Part shown: one piece after another, positions 56,701 to 64,000 of the stretch
How the letters are laid out: every line of letters begins with the position of its first letter
How positions within the stretch are numbered: position 1 is the first letter of the stretch
Assembly (NCBI GenBank): GCA_034522175.1
Contig: JAXHLQ010000001.1
Location: 1,426,001-1,490,000, forward strand
Length of the DNA: 64,000 nucleotides
Source of the DNA: JAIPDZ01 sp034522175
GTDB lineage: Bacteria; Desulfobacterota; DSM-4660; Desulfatiglandales; Desulfatiglandaceae
Reading direction: 5' to 3'
Position numbers and translations under genes: made by a program
The notes under the pieces: generated by a model
What the model was told of the DNA's origin: nothing
The model's database searches: none
Seen by the model: only the letters and a program-made list of their open reading frames with translations

Positions 56701-56815
56701 GGTCCATCCCAAGAACGGCGGGGATTCAGCCAACCTGCTGACCCCGTCCACCGGCGATCCCAATACCCGGATACCCGAAACCAAGGCCTTTATGGTCAAT
56801 GTAAAAAAGATGTAA
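53744..56815 (+). CDS. fdhA: Formate dehydrogenase alpha subunit, selenoprotein
   Basis: 1023 residues when TGA 54317-54319 is read as selenocysteine (residue 192). A Tat signal (NITRRDFFKITGASAAGAAM, RR at 5-6) sends it to the periplasm. A [4Fe-4S] site follows (ICCYCAVGCGVIC, then GALCAKGAAL). The UGA sits in HQARI-U-HSATVAALAES, the position of the Mo/W-coordinating selenocysteine, and RGAMTNHWIDIKNSDCVLIM then ENHPISFKW continue without a break. Further blocks are GWTQHTVGVQNIRAMAIIQL, NVQGSTDH and FAWGQNPAASG. It oxidises formate with a Mo- or W-bisMGD cofactor. FdhB follows by 13 bp; no membrane subunit is seen, so periplasmic cytochrome c is the likely acceptor. Confidence 0.93.
54317..54343 (+). 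promoter_or_regulatory. Selenocysteine UGA and candidate SECIS hairpin of fdhA
   Basis: Directly after the TGA, CAG-C-GCC (54322-54328) can pair with GGC-T-CTG (54337-54343), a 6-bp stem with one C/T internal mismatch and an 8-nt loop (ACTGTAGC). Position and size fit bacterial SECIS elements, which begin within a few bases of the UGA and are read by SelB. Confidence 0.55.
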
Positions 56816-56828
56816 AGGAGGTGATCTG

Positions 56829-57584
56829 ATGAGTGGAAAAGCGTTTTTTATCGATACCACAGTATGTACCGCATGCCGGGGCTGTCAGATTGCCTGCAAG
56901 CAATGGAACCAGCTACCTGCCACTGAGACGGAGAACTGGGGGAGCATGCAGAATCCCAAGGACCTGTCGTTTTACACCTACAAACTGGTCCGGTTTTCCG
57001 AACACATGGGGTCTAACAACAAACCCGTGTGGTATTTCTTCCCGGATCAGTGCCGACACTGCCTGGTGCCACCCTGCCAGGAAGCGGCCGAGGCCGATGC
57101 CCCAGGCGGAATTGTCATTGACAGCCTGACCGGCGCCGTGCTCTACACGGACAAACTCAAGAAAGCCAGTACAGAGGATGTAAAGGAGGCATGCCCCTTC
57201 AACATTCCCCGGGCCCAGAAAGGAACCGGCTATATCGCCAAGTGTACCATGTGTGTGGAGCGGGTCCATAATGGGCTCCTTCCCGCCTGCGTCAAAACCT
57301 GTCCCACGGGTGCCATGAATTTCGGGGACCGGGATAAGATGGCGGCATTGGCCAAGAAACGCCTCGGTGAGGTAAAATCGAAGTTCCCCAAGGCGAGTGT
57401 GAGTGGGTTTGAGGACCTCCGGGTCTTCTATCTCCTGGCCGATGCGCCCGACAAATACTATATGTTTGCCAGTGCGGATTCGGCCCCTAGGGGAATGGAC
57501 CGGAAGATGGCATTAAAAAAGATTGGGAGATCGCTCAAAGATCTCTCAAGGGAGTGGCAATTGCTGAACAAGCTGACCGGTTAA
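56829..57584 (+). CDS. fdhB: Formate dehydrogenase beta (iron-sulfur) subunit
   Basis: 251 residues with four [4Fe-4S] Cys clusters: CTACRGCQIACKQWN, CRHCLVPPCQEA with later CPFNIPRAQ, and CTMCVERVHNGLLPACVKTCP. This is the electron-transfer subunit that takes electrons from FdhA. Unlike E. coli FdnH it ends without a membrane helix, so the dimer is soluble in the periplasm, carried out by the Tat signal of FdhA. Starts 13 bp after fdhA with AAAGGAGG. Confidence 0.92.
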   Translation: MSGKAFFIDTTVCTACRGCQIACKQWNQLPATETENWGSMQNPKDLSFYTYKLVRFSEHMGSNNKPVWYFFPDQCRHCLVPPCQEAAEADAPGGIVIDSLTGAVLYTDKLKKASTEDVKEACPFNIPRAQKGTGYIAKCTMCVERVHNGLLPACVKTCPTGAMNFGDRDKMAALAKKRLGEVKSKFPKASVSGFEDLRVFYLLADAPDKYYMFASADSAPRGMDRKMALKKIGRSLKDLSREWQLLNKLTG

Positions 57585-57620
57585 CAGCCGGATCAGGCTG
57601 TAAAAGATAGGCAGATAAGA

Positions 57621-57646
57621 GGGATGCCAAAAGAGGTGTCCCTTTT
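57621..57646 (+). terminator. Terminator of fdhAB
   Basis: GGGATGCC (57621-57628) pairs with GGTGTCCC (57635-57642) in an 8-bp stem with two G-T pairs, followed by TTTT. It lies 37 bp after the fdhB stop, so fdhE is expressed separately or by read-through. Confidence 0.55.
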
Positions 57647-57738
57647 ATGCTTATTTGTCTGGTGTTCATATGCCACCAAGACACCAAGGTTGCTTGATTT
57701 TGGAATAATGGTGTAAGATTCTTCTGAGAGGAAAACGT

Positions 57739-58571
57739 ATGAGCGACACACTACTGCAGCATATCGACCGATTGAAAACGCAACGGCCTGTGGCAAAGGA
57801 TGTCATGGATGCCTACCGGGAACTGGCCATGCTGATGGAAGAAGCGGATTCCAGTGTCGGATCGGTCAATATAGACATAGACGCGCGACACAATGCGATT
57901 AAATCAGAGGAGGGATTCCCCCTCTTTCAAGAGACGATCTTCCGCTCGATTTTTCGAGTGCATCCCGTATGCTGACGCGATTCCTGAAACACTTTGCCTC
58001 GGTCGAAAGGGATGATCAGAAGGGCATGAAAAAGGCCCTGGCAGCCATGACCTCGGATCCTGAATGGAGCGGAAAGCTGTTTGAGGCCATTTTGAAACAG
58101 GATGAAGCGGCTCAGGAGCAGATGGCCCGATCCGTGTCGCTCGATCCCGCAACGCTGCGGTTTTTGGGTGAGGTGGCCTTGAAACCCGCACTCCAGAGAC
58201 TTCGCAGTACCGTCTCCGACGGCATTCCCCGAGAGGGTTGGGATGCGGGTTACTGTCCGTTGTGCGGCTCCCAGCCGGAGATGGCGTTTTTCAACAAAAC
58301 CGGCGAGCGGTATCTTCACTGCGGGCTGTGCGGGGAGGAATGGCGCTTTACCCGGATTAAGTGCCCTTTCTGTAACAATGAAGACCAGGAATCCCTCGGC
58401 TATTTCGAGGCGGAAGAGGAGGAGGGCTTCCGCGTCTACTTCTGCCGGTCCTGTTCACGCTATATCAAGACCGTGGACAAACGGATCTTCGAGGTGATGG
58501 CTCCCCTTGAATTGGAAAACCTCACCACACTGCATCTCGATCTTTTGGCCCATGAGCAGGGATTTGAGTGA
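57739..58571 (+). pseudogene. fdhE: FdhE, formate dehydrogenase maturation protein, frameshifted
   Basis: Repaired length about 277 residues. The first frame (IDRLKTQRPVAKDVMDAYRE, ending FPLFQ) and the second (RDDLPLDFSSASRMLTRF) join when one A is added at 57929-57930. The C-terminal half has four CxxC pairs (CPLC, CGLC, CPFC, CRSC) that form the rubredoxin-like iron or zinc site of FdhE, and NKTGERYLHCGLCGEEWRF. FdhE helps insert sulfur or the cofactor into formate dehydrogenase, in keeping with the fdhAB genes just upstream. Confidence 0.85.
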
Positions 58572-58589
58572 TGTGATTCGGCGAGTTTA

Positions 58590-58778
58590 CCCTAACATTG
58601 CATAAAATTTGAGATCAAAACGCTTTAGATCTGGTCAGCAAGGGACGACGGGCCATTTGAAAGGGTAAAAGCGTATTTTAACATACGGTAAAGTCTTGAA
58701 GATGGGCCAGCGTGCCTTGATGGCCTGATATAGAGCGAGCGAAGCGTTTTTGGGCCGAAGCTTTATGCAATGTTAGGG
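58590..58778 (+). mobile_element. Miniature inverted-repeat element, copy B
   Basis: 189 bp with perfect 17-bp inverted ends (CCCTAACATTGCATAAA at 58590-58606, complement at 58762-58778) and flanked by a direct TTTA on both sides (58586-58589 and 58779-58782), which is the expected target duplication. It is the same family as copy A at 6037-6224, in the opposite orientation. Non-coding. It lies 19 bp after fdhE. Confidence 0.82.
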
Positions 58779-58891
58779 TTTACGCTGTTGGCAACATAAG
58801 TCGCGACTTTTTTTACGCCTGAGTGAAAATTGCCATATCATTGAATGACACCTTATCCGGTTTGCATTCAACCCCTGTTATCCCCTATTCT

Positions 58892-60190
58892 GGTTCTTCC
58901 GGCAAATGAGTACGGTAAATTGAAAAGAGGTGAATAGACTGATACCTTTCTAAGTATCCCTAAAAGGAGGTATTCGTCATGTCCACCTCATTGCTCTATC
59001 ATGCTTTTGGTTTGAGAGGAGTCAAGTACATTTCCACAAAATACGAGAGAGGACGCATCTTTCTTCATGCTGAAGTGACATCCTCCCTGGAACGCTGCCC
59101 GGAGTGCAGGAGTTTTAAAACGCTCCGGCGTAAGGGCGTCAAGCAGCGACTTTTGAGAATGATTCCAATTGGTTCCCGTCAGACCTTTCTGGTTTTGAGG
59201 ATCTGGAGAATCCGTTGTGAGGACTGCGGTGCTTTGAGATGGCCCAGACTTCCTTTTGTAAAAGGTAAAGCAAGACATACAAGAAGGTTCGCGGATTTCG
59301 CCTTGGATCTCCTTCACTGGATGACCATTTCGGGTGCAGCGACCCTTTTGTCTGTGGGCTGGGATTTGATCAAAGACATCCATAAGGATCACCTTAAGAG
59401 GCGATATAAAGCGCCTCCGTTGAAGGATTTGAAATACATTGCTCTCGACGAGTTCAGCATTCGTAAGGGTCATTCCTATATGAGTATCTTTGTAGACCTG
59501 GAATCGGGTCGTATTCTGCATGCCGTTGAAGGAAAAAGCGGAGACGCCATCGAGCCCTTTCTAAAAAAGCTGAAAAAGGAATCGCCTCATCTTGAGGCCA
59601 TTGCTATGGATATGAGCAAGGCGTTTATCTCTGCCGTGGAGAACCATCTCCCAGATGTCGCTATTGTGTTTGATCGGTACCATATTTCTGCTCTTATGAA
59701 TCGGGCCATTGAGGATCTCAGACGAGAACAGCAAAACCAACTGGATGAAGATGGCAAACAAGTCTTAAAAGGAACCCGATTTCTCCTCTTAAAAAACTAT
59801 GAGAATCTCACGGAAGAAAAACAGAATCGGCTACAGAGTCTTCTTGAGGTCAATGCCCCTCTATTTACGATCCATACGATGAAGGAGCAACTTAGAGACT
59901 TTTGGGACAAGCCATCTATGGAAGAGGCTATTCCATTCTTGGATGCATGGTGCAATGATGCGGCCTCCTCAAATATCAGCCAACTTAAAAAGGTCGCCAA
60001 CACACTCATGCAGTACAGTCACGGTCTCCTCAATTACTACATCCACCCCATCTCTTGCGGCCCTATAGAAGGTATCAATAACAAAATCAAAACCCTTAAA
60101 CGACAAGCTTATGGATTCAGAGATATGGTCTATTTCAAACTCAGGCTCTACCACCTACATTCTCAAGCGTACTCATTAACCGGATGATCC
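58892..60190 (+). mobile_element. ISL3-family insertion sequence, intact, 1299 bp
   Basis: Inverted ends GGTTCTTCCGGCAAATGAG (left, from 58892) and the complement of GGATCATCCGGTTAATGAG (right, ending 60190) match at about 15 of 19 positions and extend to AGTACG. An 8-bp direct repeat CCTATTCT flanks the element on both sides (58884-58891 and 60191-60198), the length typical of ISL3. It contains one complete transposase gene, so insertion looks recent. Confidence 0.93.
58979..60187 (+). CDS. ISL3 family transposase
   Basis: 402 residues. The N-terminal zinc motif CPEC and CEDC and a helix-turn-helix region lead to the DDE core: ALDEFSIRKGHSYMSIFVDL (first Asp), AIAMDMSKAFISAVENHLPD with IVFDRYHI (second Asp region), and the C-terminal GPIEGINNKIKTLKRQAYGF (Glu of the triad). 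Full length with an AAAGGAGG site before ATG. It lies between the inverted ends, whose right end is 3 bp after the stop. Confidence 0.95.
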   Translation: MSTSLLYHAFGLRGVKYISTKYERGRIFLHAEVTSSLERCPECRSFKTLRRKGVKQRLLRMIPIGSRQTFLVLRIWRIRCEDCGALRWPRLPFVKGKARHTRRFADFALDLLHWMTISGAATLLSVGWDLIKDIHKDHLKRRYKAPPLKDLKYIALDEFSIRKGHSYMSIFVDLESGRILHAVEGKSGDAIEPFLKKLKKESPHLEAIAMDMSKAFISAVENHLPDVAIVFDRYHISALMNRAIEDLRREQQNQLDEDGKQVLKGTRFLLLKNYENLTEEKQNRLQSLLEVNAPLFTIHTMKEQLRDFWDKPSMEEAIPFLDAWCNDAASSNISQLKKVANTLMQYSHGLLNYYIHPISCGPIEGINNKIKTLKRQAYGFRDMVYFKLRLYHLHSQAYSLTG

Positions 60191-60446
60191 CCTATTCTCC
60201 CCCGCACGCCACGTCCTGTGGCTCCTCATTTCCGCTTGAAACTTTCTCCACATCTTCTTATGATGTTAGTCAGTTAAGTCGATGGCTGCATAGCCAAGGC
60301 CTTGGGTCTCAAGCAAGCCGCATATGACCAGTGCGATCTCAATATTGTTTCAGGGAAAGACTCAAGCGAGTCTTGCATGCGGGGCTCGAGGGAGTAAAAT
60401 TTCTTCCTGGGGCCCAGAGTCCAATTCCGCCCTCACGGAAACGACC

Positions 60447-61109
60447 TCATGTCAACACATCAGGCTTTACGTCGTAGCCATGCGTGTAAATCTCGATGCC
60501 CAGCTTCTGAGCAATCTGCCGGGCCCGGTCGTCCACCATGGGAGAGATGACCATTTTTCGGGTCGCCTTCTGGTTGTGTCGTTTTTCGTAGAACGCGGTT
60601 TTCCGCTCAAAAATATACATGTCGCCCTTGCTGATGGAAGATTTGATCTCGCACAGAATCAACAGACCGTTTTGAATGATAATATCCAGTTCCACCTGGT
60701 CCGGATGGCCGAAAACCTCGCCGGTTTCGTCGTATTCGTTCACGTTGAGCACTTCCACCCCGAAAGATTTTTCTAAAATGGCCTTGAGCCCGTTTCGAAA
60801 GGATTCCTCCGAATACAGCCCCCACCGCGCCCCCAGGGCGCCGATGCTGCTCTCATGTTTGTCAGCCTGGGCCTTAATGGCGGCCAGCATCTCGTTGATG
60901 GTCTTCTGGTTGGCTTCCCACTTACGCGCATTTTCCTCACGGTCAAGGCGCAATTCATCGAGGATACGTTCAATTCGGCTTTCCGTCTCCTGTTTGTCCG
61001 CGTACTGCACCCGCGTGAGTTTCAGGACCCACTCCCGTATGTCCGTATGGCGCTGCATGATTCCAGGGAGTTCCTGCCGGATCAATTCAATGACTTCTTG
61101 ATTTTCCAT
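60447..61109 (-). CDS. DUF3782 family PD-(D/E)XK nuclease-like protein
   Basis: 220 residues: an N-terminal coiled coil (ESRIERILDELRLDREENA, then KTINEMLAAIKAQADKHES) and a C-terminal restriction-endonuclease-like domain with the catalytic pattern VELDIIIQNGLLILCEIKSS (D-x9-E-x-K), matching DUF3782/UPF-type proteins. The activity and target are unproven. The start has AGGAGGG. It stands alone after the insertion sequence, divergent from nothing obvious. Confidence 0.72.
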   Translation of the reverse strand: MENQEVIELIRQELPGIMQRHTDIREWVLKLTRVQYADKQETESRIERILDELRLDREENARKWEANQKTINEMLAAIKAQADKHESSIGALGARWGLYSEESFRNGLKAILEKSFGVEVLNVNEYDETGEVFGHPDQVELDIIIQNGLLILCEIKSSISKGDMYIFERKTAFYEKRHNQKATRKMVISPMVDDRARQIAQKLGIEIYTHGYDVKPDVLT

Positions 61110-61268
61110 TATGCATCCCTCCTGTCCCGTTACAGATATACGGAGAGTTTGCTGATGAGATGCGAACGGCCATGCAGAAACCGCCGGATCTCGATGTCAA
61201 CGGCGATAGTGCCTCATTCACCGGTCTTCCGTCACAAAAAACAAGAAAATCTTTTTTCCCCTTCTTTC

Positions 61269-61298
61269 AAAAGCCCGAGGGAAAACGTGCGGGCTTTT
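61269..61298. terminator. Bidirectional terminator between DUF3782 gene and dnaK operon
   Basis: AAAAGCCCG (61269-61277) and CGGGCTTTT (61290-61298) form a perfect 9-bp stem with T-runs on either strand. It lies 100 bp after the last gene of the dnaK operon on the minus strand. Confidence 0.75.
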
Positions 61299-61399
61299 CT
61301 CCTCCGAAGAAGTGTAATGTAGGGCTCGTTAATGGGTCAAGGGAAAACTGAAGCGGGAACGGGATAGGTCCCAACAGCCGGGGGTGCGGGGAGACGGCC

Positions 61400-61732
61400 C
61401 TACGGGTGGGGAATAAGGCGCCGATGTCGGGCCCGTAGCCGTCGGATCGACTGGCGGGCGCTCATGAAATGCCCGCTTTCATTCATCCATGACGCCAGCA
61501 ACAAGAGCCTGCGGCCCGTTTCCGTGGCATGAAGACGCTGAGCTTTCTCCGCCAGATCATGGGCCCTTTTGCCGTCACAGGCCGAAATGGCCTGACGGGC
61601 TTTGTTTCGCATCTGCCTCGCCGTGTCCGCGAGATACATCAACGGGGAAAGATCCGCGCCGCATCGGGAGCATTCCCGGGTCCCCCTGAATTTGGCGCCA
61701 CACACGGGGCATTTCAAAGCTTCGGCATCCAC
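61400..61732 (-). CDS. Zinc-ribbon protein with helical repeat
   Basis: 110 residues. The N-terminus is a zinc ribbon, CPVCGAKFRGTRECSRCGAD (CxxC pairs at about 8/11 and 21/24). The rest is Arg/Ala-rich helix (KARQAISACDGKRAHDLAEK, ASWMNESGHFMSARQSIRR) resembling tetratricopeptide-like hairpins. It lies 2 bp after dnaK in the same direction, so it may assist the chaperone. Function not known. Confidence 0.6.
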   Translation of the reverse strand: MDAEALKCPVCGAKFRGTRECSRCGADLSPLMYLADTARQMRNKARQAISACDGKRAHDLAEKAQRLHATETGRRLLLLASWMNESGHFMSARQSIRRLRARHRRLIPHP

Positions 61733-61734
61733 CG

Positions 61735-63600
61735 CTATCGACCGCCCTCCACAAAGAACAGCAGTTCCTTGAGTTCCTCACAGGCCTCCGCAAGCTTCTG
61801 TGCATCGCCCGTCTCCAGGGCCGCCTCGATCTGTTCATGCAGCTCTATGGCTTCTTCCTGATCATCTTCGTGCATGTCCCTTAGAAGTGCACGAGAACGG
61901 GAAAGGAGTTTTCGAGCCTCCTCTTCCGCCGACGCATCCTCAAGAGCCTTCGATTCATCGGCTTCATCTTCAATCCCCCCCTTGAAGGGGATATCAATGG
62001 CTTCTTCCCCGGCAAACCCGTCATCGGCTTCCGAAAATGGGCCTTCATCATCGGGCAGCGATTCAAGCGCCGGATCACGGGCGTCAAAAAGGTGCTGAAG
62101 CCGGGCTCTGGCCTTCTCGATTTCGGCTTCATCTTTGGTGGTCATGGCATTGTCGATGGTGATCTGCTTGGAGAGACCGGTTTCCTTTTCAATGGCGGTC
62201 ACATGAAGAATGCCATCGATGTCCAGACTCATTTTGCACAACACCTCATTGGGTTCCCGCTTGGGCTTCAGCCCATGCACCTTGAAATCACCGAGAGGGA
62301 TATTCTTCATGGCATCCGGGTCCTCACCCTGAAAAATGTTAAAAAGAACCGTTTCCTGGTAGGGCGAAGACGTCCAGTATTTCTCGGTGCGGGTCACCGG
62401 AAGGGCGGTATTGGCGTGAATCACGGGGTGGTAACAGTACGGATACTCCATGCCGTTTTGTTCCCCGAGATAAGATGGGCCGAACGAATAGGGGGTGACG
62501 TCCACCAGGACCCGGTCCACATCCTGTCCGGAAAGCCTTGAGGCCAGGACACCGGCCCCGAGACAGACACACAAATCCGGATGCACGTCGTGACGGGGCC
62601 GAACACCGGCCCGTTCTTCCAGTACCCTCTCGATCATGGGAATCCGCGTGGAACCCCCCACCAGGAGGATCGCGTCCAGGTCGCCGGATTGTTTTCCGGC
62701 ATCGCTCATGGCCCGGGAGACGCACTCCAGGGTGGATTCGATTTGGGGCCGGATCATGTCTTCCAGTTCTTCACGGGAAATCTCCATGTTTAGATGAAGG
62801 GGCTTGCCGGCATCCACCAAAAGGGCTTCTTCTCTGATGTTTACATAGAGTTCGGCACTCAGCCGTTTTTTGACATCCTCGGCGGTCCACCACAGGCGGG
62901 ACAGGGCCGCCGGGTGGCCGTCCTGAAGATTGATGCCGTGGTCCTTTTCAAATTCCGCCACGAAGCGCTTCATTAGCAGTTCATTGAAATCATCGCCCCC
63001 GAGACGGTTGTTCCCGTGACTCGACAGGACCTCGGTCACATCCTGTTCAATGGTGACGACGGACACATCGAAGGTACCGCCCCCAAGGTCATAGATCATG
63101 ACCGTGCGCTTCTGATCCGAGCCATAGCCGTACGCCAGGCTGGCGGCGGTCGGCTCATTCAAAATACGCACCACCTCCAGCCCGGCCAGGGCGCCCGCCT
63201 CACGGGTGGCATTCCGCTGGGCGTCGGAGAAATAGGCGGGCACCGATATCACCGCTTTTTCCACGGGTGCACCCAGGGCGCTCCCGGCCCAGGCCGTTAG
63301 TTCTCTTAAAATGATGCCGGAGATCTCCTGGGGGGTAAAGGTCTTATCGCCCAGCGTGACCGTCTCTTCGGTGCCCATTTTCCGCTTGATGCTGCGGACC
63401 GTCATTTCCGGATAAATCAGTTGCTGGTTTCGCGCGGAGGCCCCCACGAGAAGACGGCCTGAGGTGGACAGGCCCACGCAGGACGGCAGCATTTTGGACT
63501 TCCCGGAGCCGATGACCTCCACCTTATGGTCGAAAAAGGCACTGATCTCGGAGTTGGTGGTACCCAGATCAATGCCCGCAATGATGTCACTTGAGTTCAA
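61735..63600 (-). CDS. dnaK: Hsp70 chaperone DnaK (divergent)
   Basis: 621 residues from a TTG at 63600, chosen because AAAGGAGG lies just upstream and NSSDIIAGIDLGTTNSEISA is the family start; the upstream in-frame ATG at 63681 would overlap grpE. The ATPase domain has IDLGTTNS, AVISVPAYFSDAQRNATREA, YDLGGGTFDVSVV and LLVGGSTRIPMIERVL. The substrate domain has the PLSFG-like VDVTPYSFGPSYLG, and GILHVTAIEKETG. The acidic insert (SLPDDEGPFSEADDGFAGEE) and the 621-residue length with no EEVD-type tail mark it as a non-canonical Hsp70. grpE overlaps upstream by 14 bp. Confidence 0.9.
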   Translation of the reverse strand: MNSSDIIAGIDLGTTNSEISAFFDHKVEVIGSGKSKMLPSCVGLSTSGRLLVGASARNQQLIYPEMTVRSIKRKMGTEETVTLGDKTFTPQEISGIILRELTAWAGSALGAPVEKAVISVPAYFSDAQRNATREAGALAGLEVVRILNEPTAASLAYGYGSDQKRTVMIYDLGGGTFDVSVVTIEQDVTEVLSSHGNNRLGGDDFNELLMKRFVAEFEKDHGINLQDGHPAALSRLWWTAEDVKKRLSAELYVNIREEALLVDAGKPLHLNMEISREELEDMIRPQIESTLECVSRAMSDAGKQSGDLDAILLVGGSTRIPMIERVLEERAGVRPRHDVHPDLCVCLGAGVLASRLSGQDVDRVLVDVTPYSFGPSYLGEQNGMEYPYCYHPVIHANTALPVTRTEKYWTSSPYQETVLFNIFQGEDPDAMKNIPLGDFKVHGLKPKREPNEVLCKMSLDIDGILHVTAIEKETGLSKQITIDNAMTTKDEAEIEKARARLQHLFDARDPALESLPDDEGPFSEADDGFAGEEAIDIPFKGGIEDEADESKALEDASAEEEARKLLSRSRALLRDMHEDDQEEAIELHEQIEAALETGDAQKLAEACEELKELLFFVEGGR

Positions 63601-64000
63601 TGTTATCCTCCTTTGCTGATAGGGGACCGGCCCCTTCGGGCATTCGGGAGACCTTGACCTGGGCCGGTCGGTACACGTCATCTCCCATGGTATAGCCGGT
63701 TCGGTAGACGGCCATCACCGTACCATCCGGCATGTCATGGCGTTTCTCCACGTCCACGGCGCTCATGGTCTCCGGATCGAACAGGCGTCCCCGGCACGGA
63801 ATTTCACTCAGTCCATGCTGCGCCAACGTCTCATCCAGCCGTTCCATGCTTAGTTCATATCCTTTTTTCAAAGATGACATGATCTCCACTGCCGTGTGTT
63901 TTTGATTTTTGTCTCTGCGCCTTCGGCCGAACCAGCCGGTTTTCTTGTCTTCGCGAAGCGTTTCTTCGGCCTCACGGGTCGCTGTCAGTCCGGTGTTGAT
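63587..64000 (-). CDS. grpE: GrpE nucleotide exchange factor, C-terminal part (cut by window edge)
   Basis: The frame is open to the edge of the window. The visible 137 residues include a basic linker (GWFGRRRRDKNQKHTAVEIM), SLKKGYELSMERLDETLAQH, the GrpE beta-domain signature RGRLFDPETMSAVDVEKRHD and ..GTVMAVYRTGYTMGDDVYRP, then AQVKVS. GrpE releases ADP from DnaK. The helical N-terminal part lies beyond the window. Coupled to dnaK by the overlapping stop and TTG start. Confidence 0.88.
   Translation of the reverse strand: MNTGLTATREAEETLREDKKTGWFGRRRRDKNQKHTAVEIMSSLKKGYELSMERLDETLAQHGLSEIPCRGRLFDPETMSAVDVEKRHDMPDGTVMAVYRTGYTMGDDVYRPAQVKVSRMPEGAGPLSAKEDNIELK

Noticed and set aside
55910..56707. 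265-codon minus-strand frame opposite fdhA
   Set aside because: Fully antisense to conserved formate dehydrogenase sequence with no family match.
60250..60420. Open plus-strand stretch reading AKALGLKQAAYDQ and onward after the insertion sequence
   Set aside because: Short, bounded by stops, without a start and with no recognisable family; the 60191-60446 interval is otherwise empty.

Overview
The window looks like the chromosome of an anaerobic deltaproteobacterium (Desulfobacterota, the sulfate-reducing or syntrophic type). The grounds are a selenocysteine formate dehydrogenase, a heterodisulfide-reductase/NADH-dehydrogenase-like operon, an EtfAB pair, an acyl-CoA ligase embedded in a branched-chain-type ABC transporter, an oxygen-sensitive molybdopterin oxidoreductase and a TIGR01212 radical SAM protein. 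This assignment is inferred from gene content; no marker phylogeny was possible.

Layout. 1-1.8 kb: end of a serine acetyltransferase, cysteine synthase and a small TIGR04076 protein. 1.85-7.1 kb: an accessory, AT-richer patch with remains of toxin-antitoxin modules (phd stub, higBA with a frameshifted toxin, vapC stub), a hybrid sensor kinase shortened by an internal deletion, and two miniature inverted-repeat elements. 7.1-12.3 kb: VOC protein, a PAS kinase and the complete dTDP-rhamnose set rfbDBAC. 12.3-24.1 kb: secreted subtilase, SLC12-type transporter, RidA, LysE exporter, decayed phenylacetate-CoA ligase, J-domain protein, DUF89 phosphatase, a PilB-type ATPase fused to a receiver domain, and two small proteins. 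24.3-31.3 kb: metallo-beta-lactamase-fold protein, Mo/W oxidoreductase, rubredoxin, a candidate structured RNA with terminator ahead of a radical SAM gene, DUF507, FmdB, a HEXXH protein and tRNA-Met(CAT). 31.5-41.2 kb: etfBA, a TetR regulator and a livK-livG-acyl-CoA ligase-livHMF operon, which together read as an organic or fatty acid uptake and activation locus. 41.3-46.1 kb: one gene of 1571 codons of unknown function with a degenerate GlnD-like HD region. 46.1-53.5 kb (minus strand): mini-HdrA (selenoprotein), NuoE, NuoF, a NuoG-HdrA fusion, HdrC and HdrB, a likely flavin-based electron-bifurcating complex. Divergent from it at 53.7-58.6 kb lie fdhA (selenoprotein), fdhB and fdhE. 58.6-60.2 kb: a second copy of the first miniature element, then an intact ISL3-family insertion sequence with its 8-bp target duplication. 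60.4-64 kb: a DUF3782 nuclease-like protein, a zinc-ribbon protein, dnaK and the 3' part of grpE.

A pattern cuts across the window. Nine genes are broken by one small indel; seven are repaired by adding one base to a G or C run, one by adding one A, and the acyl-CoA ligase needs one base removed or two added. Reading resumes cleanly afterwards. This points to homopolymer under-calling in the assembly more than to nine real pseudogenes, although higB and paaK sit among other decayed sequence. By contrast, the in-frame TGA codons in fdhA and in the mini-HdrA are at positions where these families carry selenocysteine, so they are read as recoding sites, not errors.
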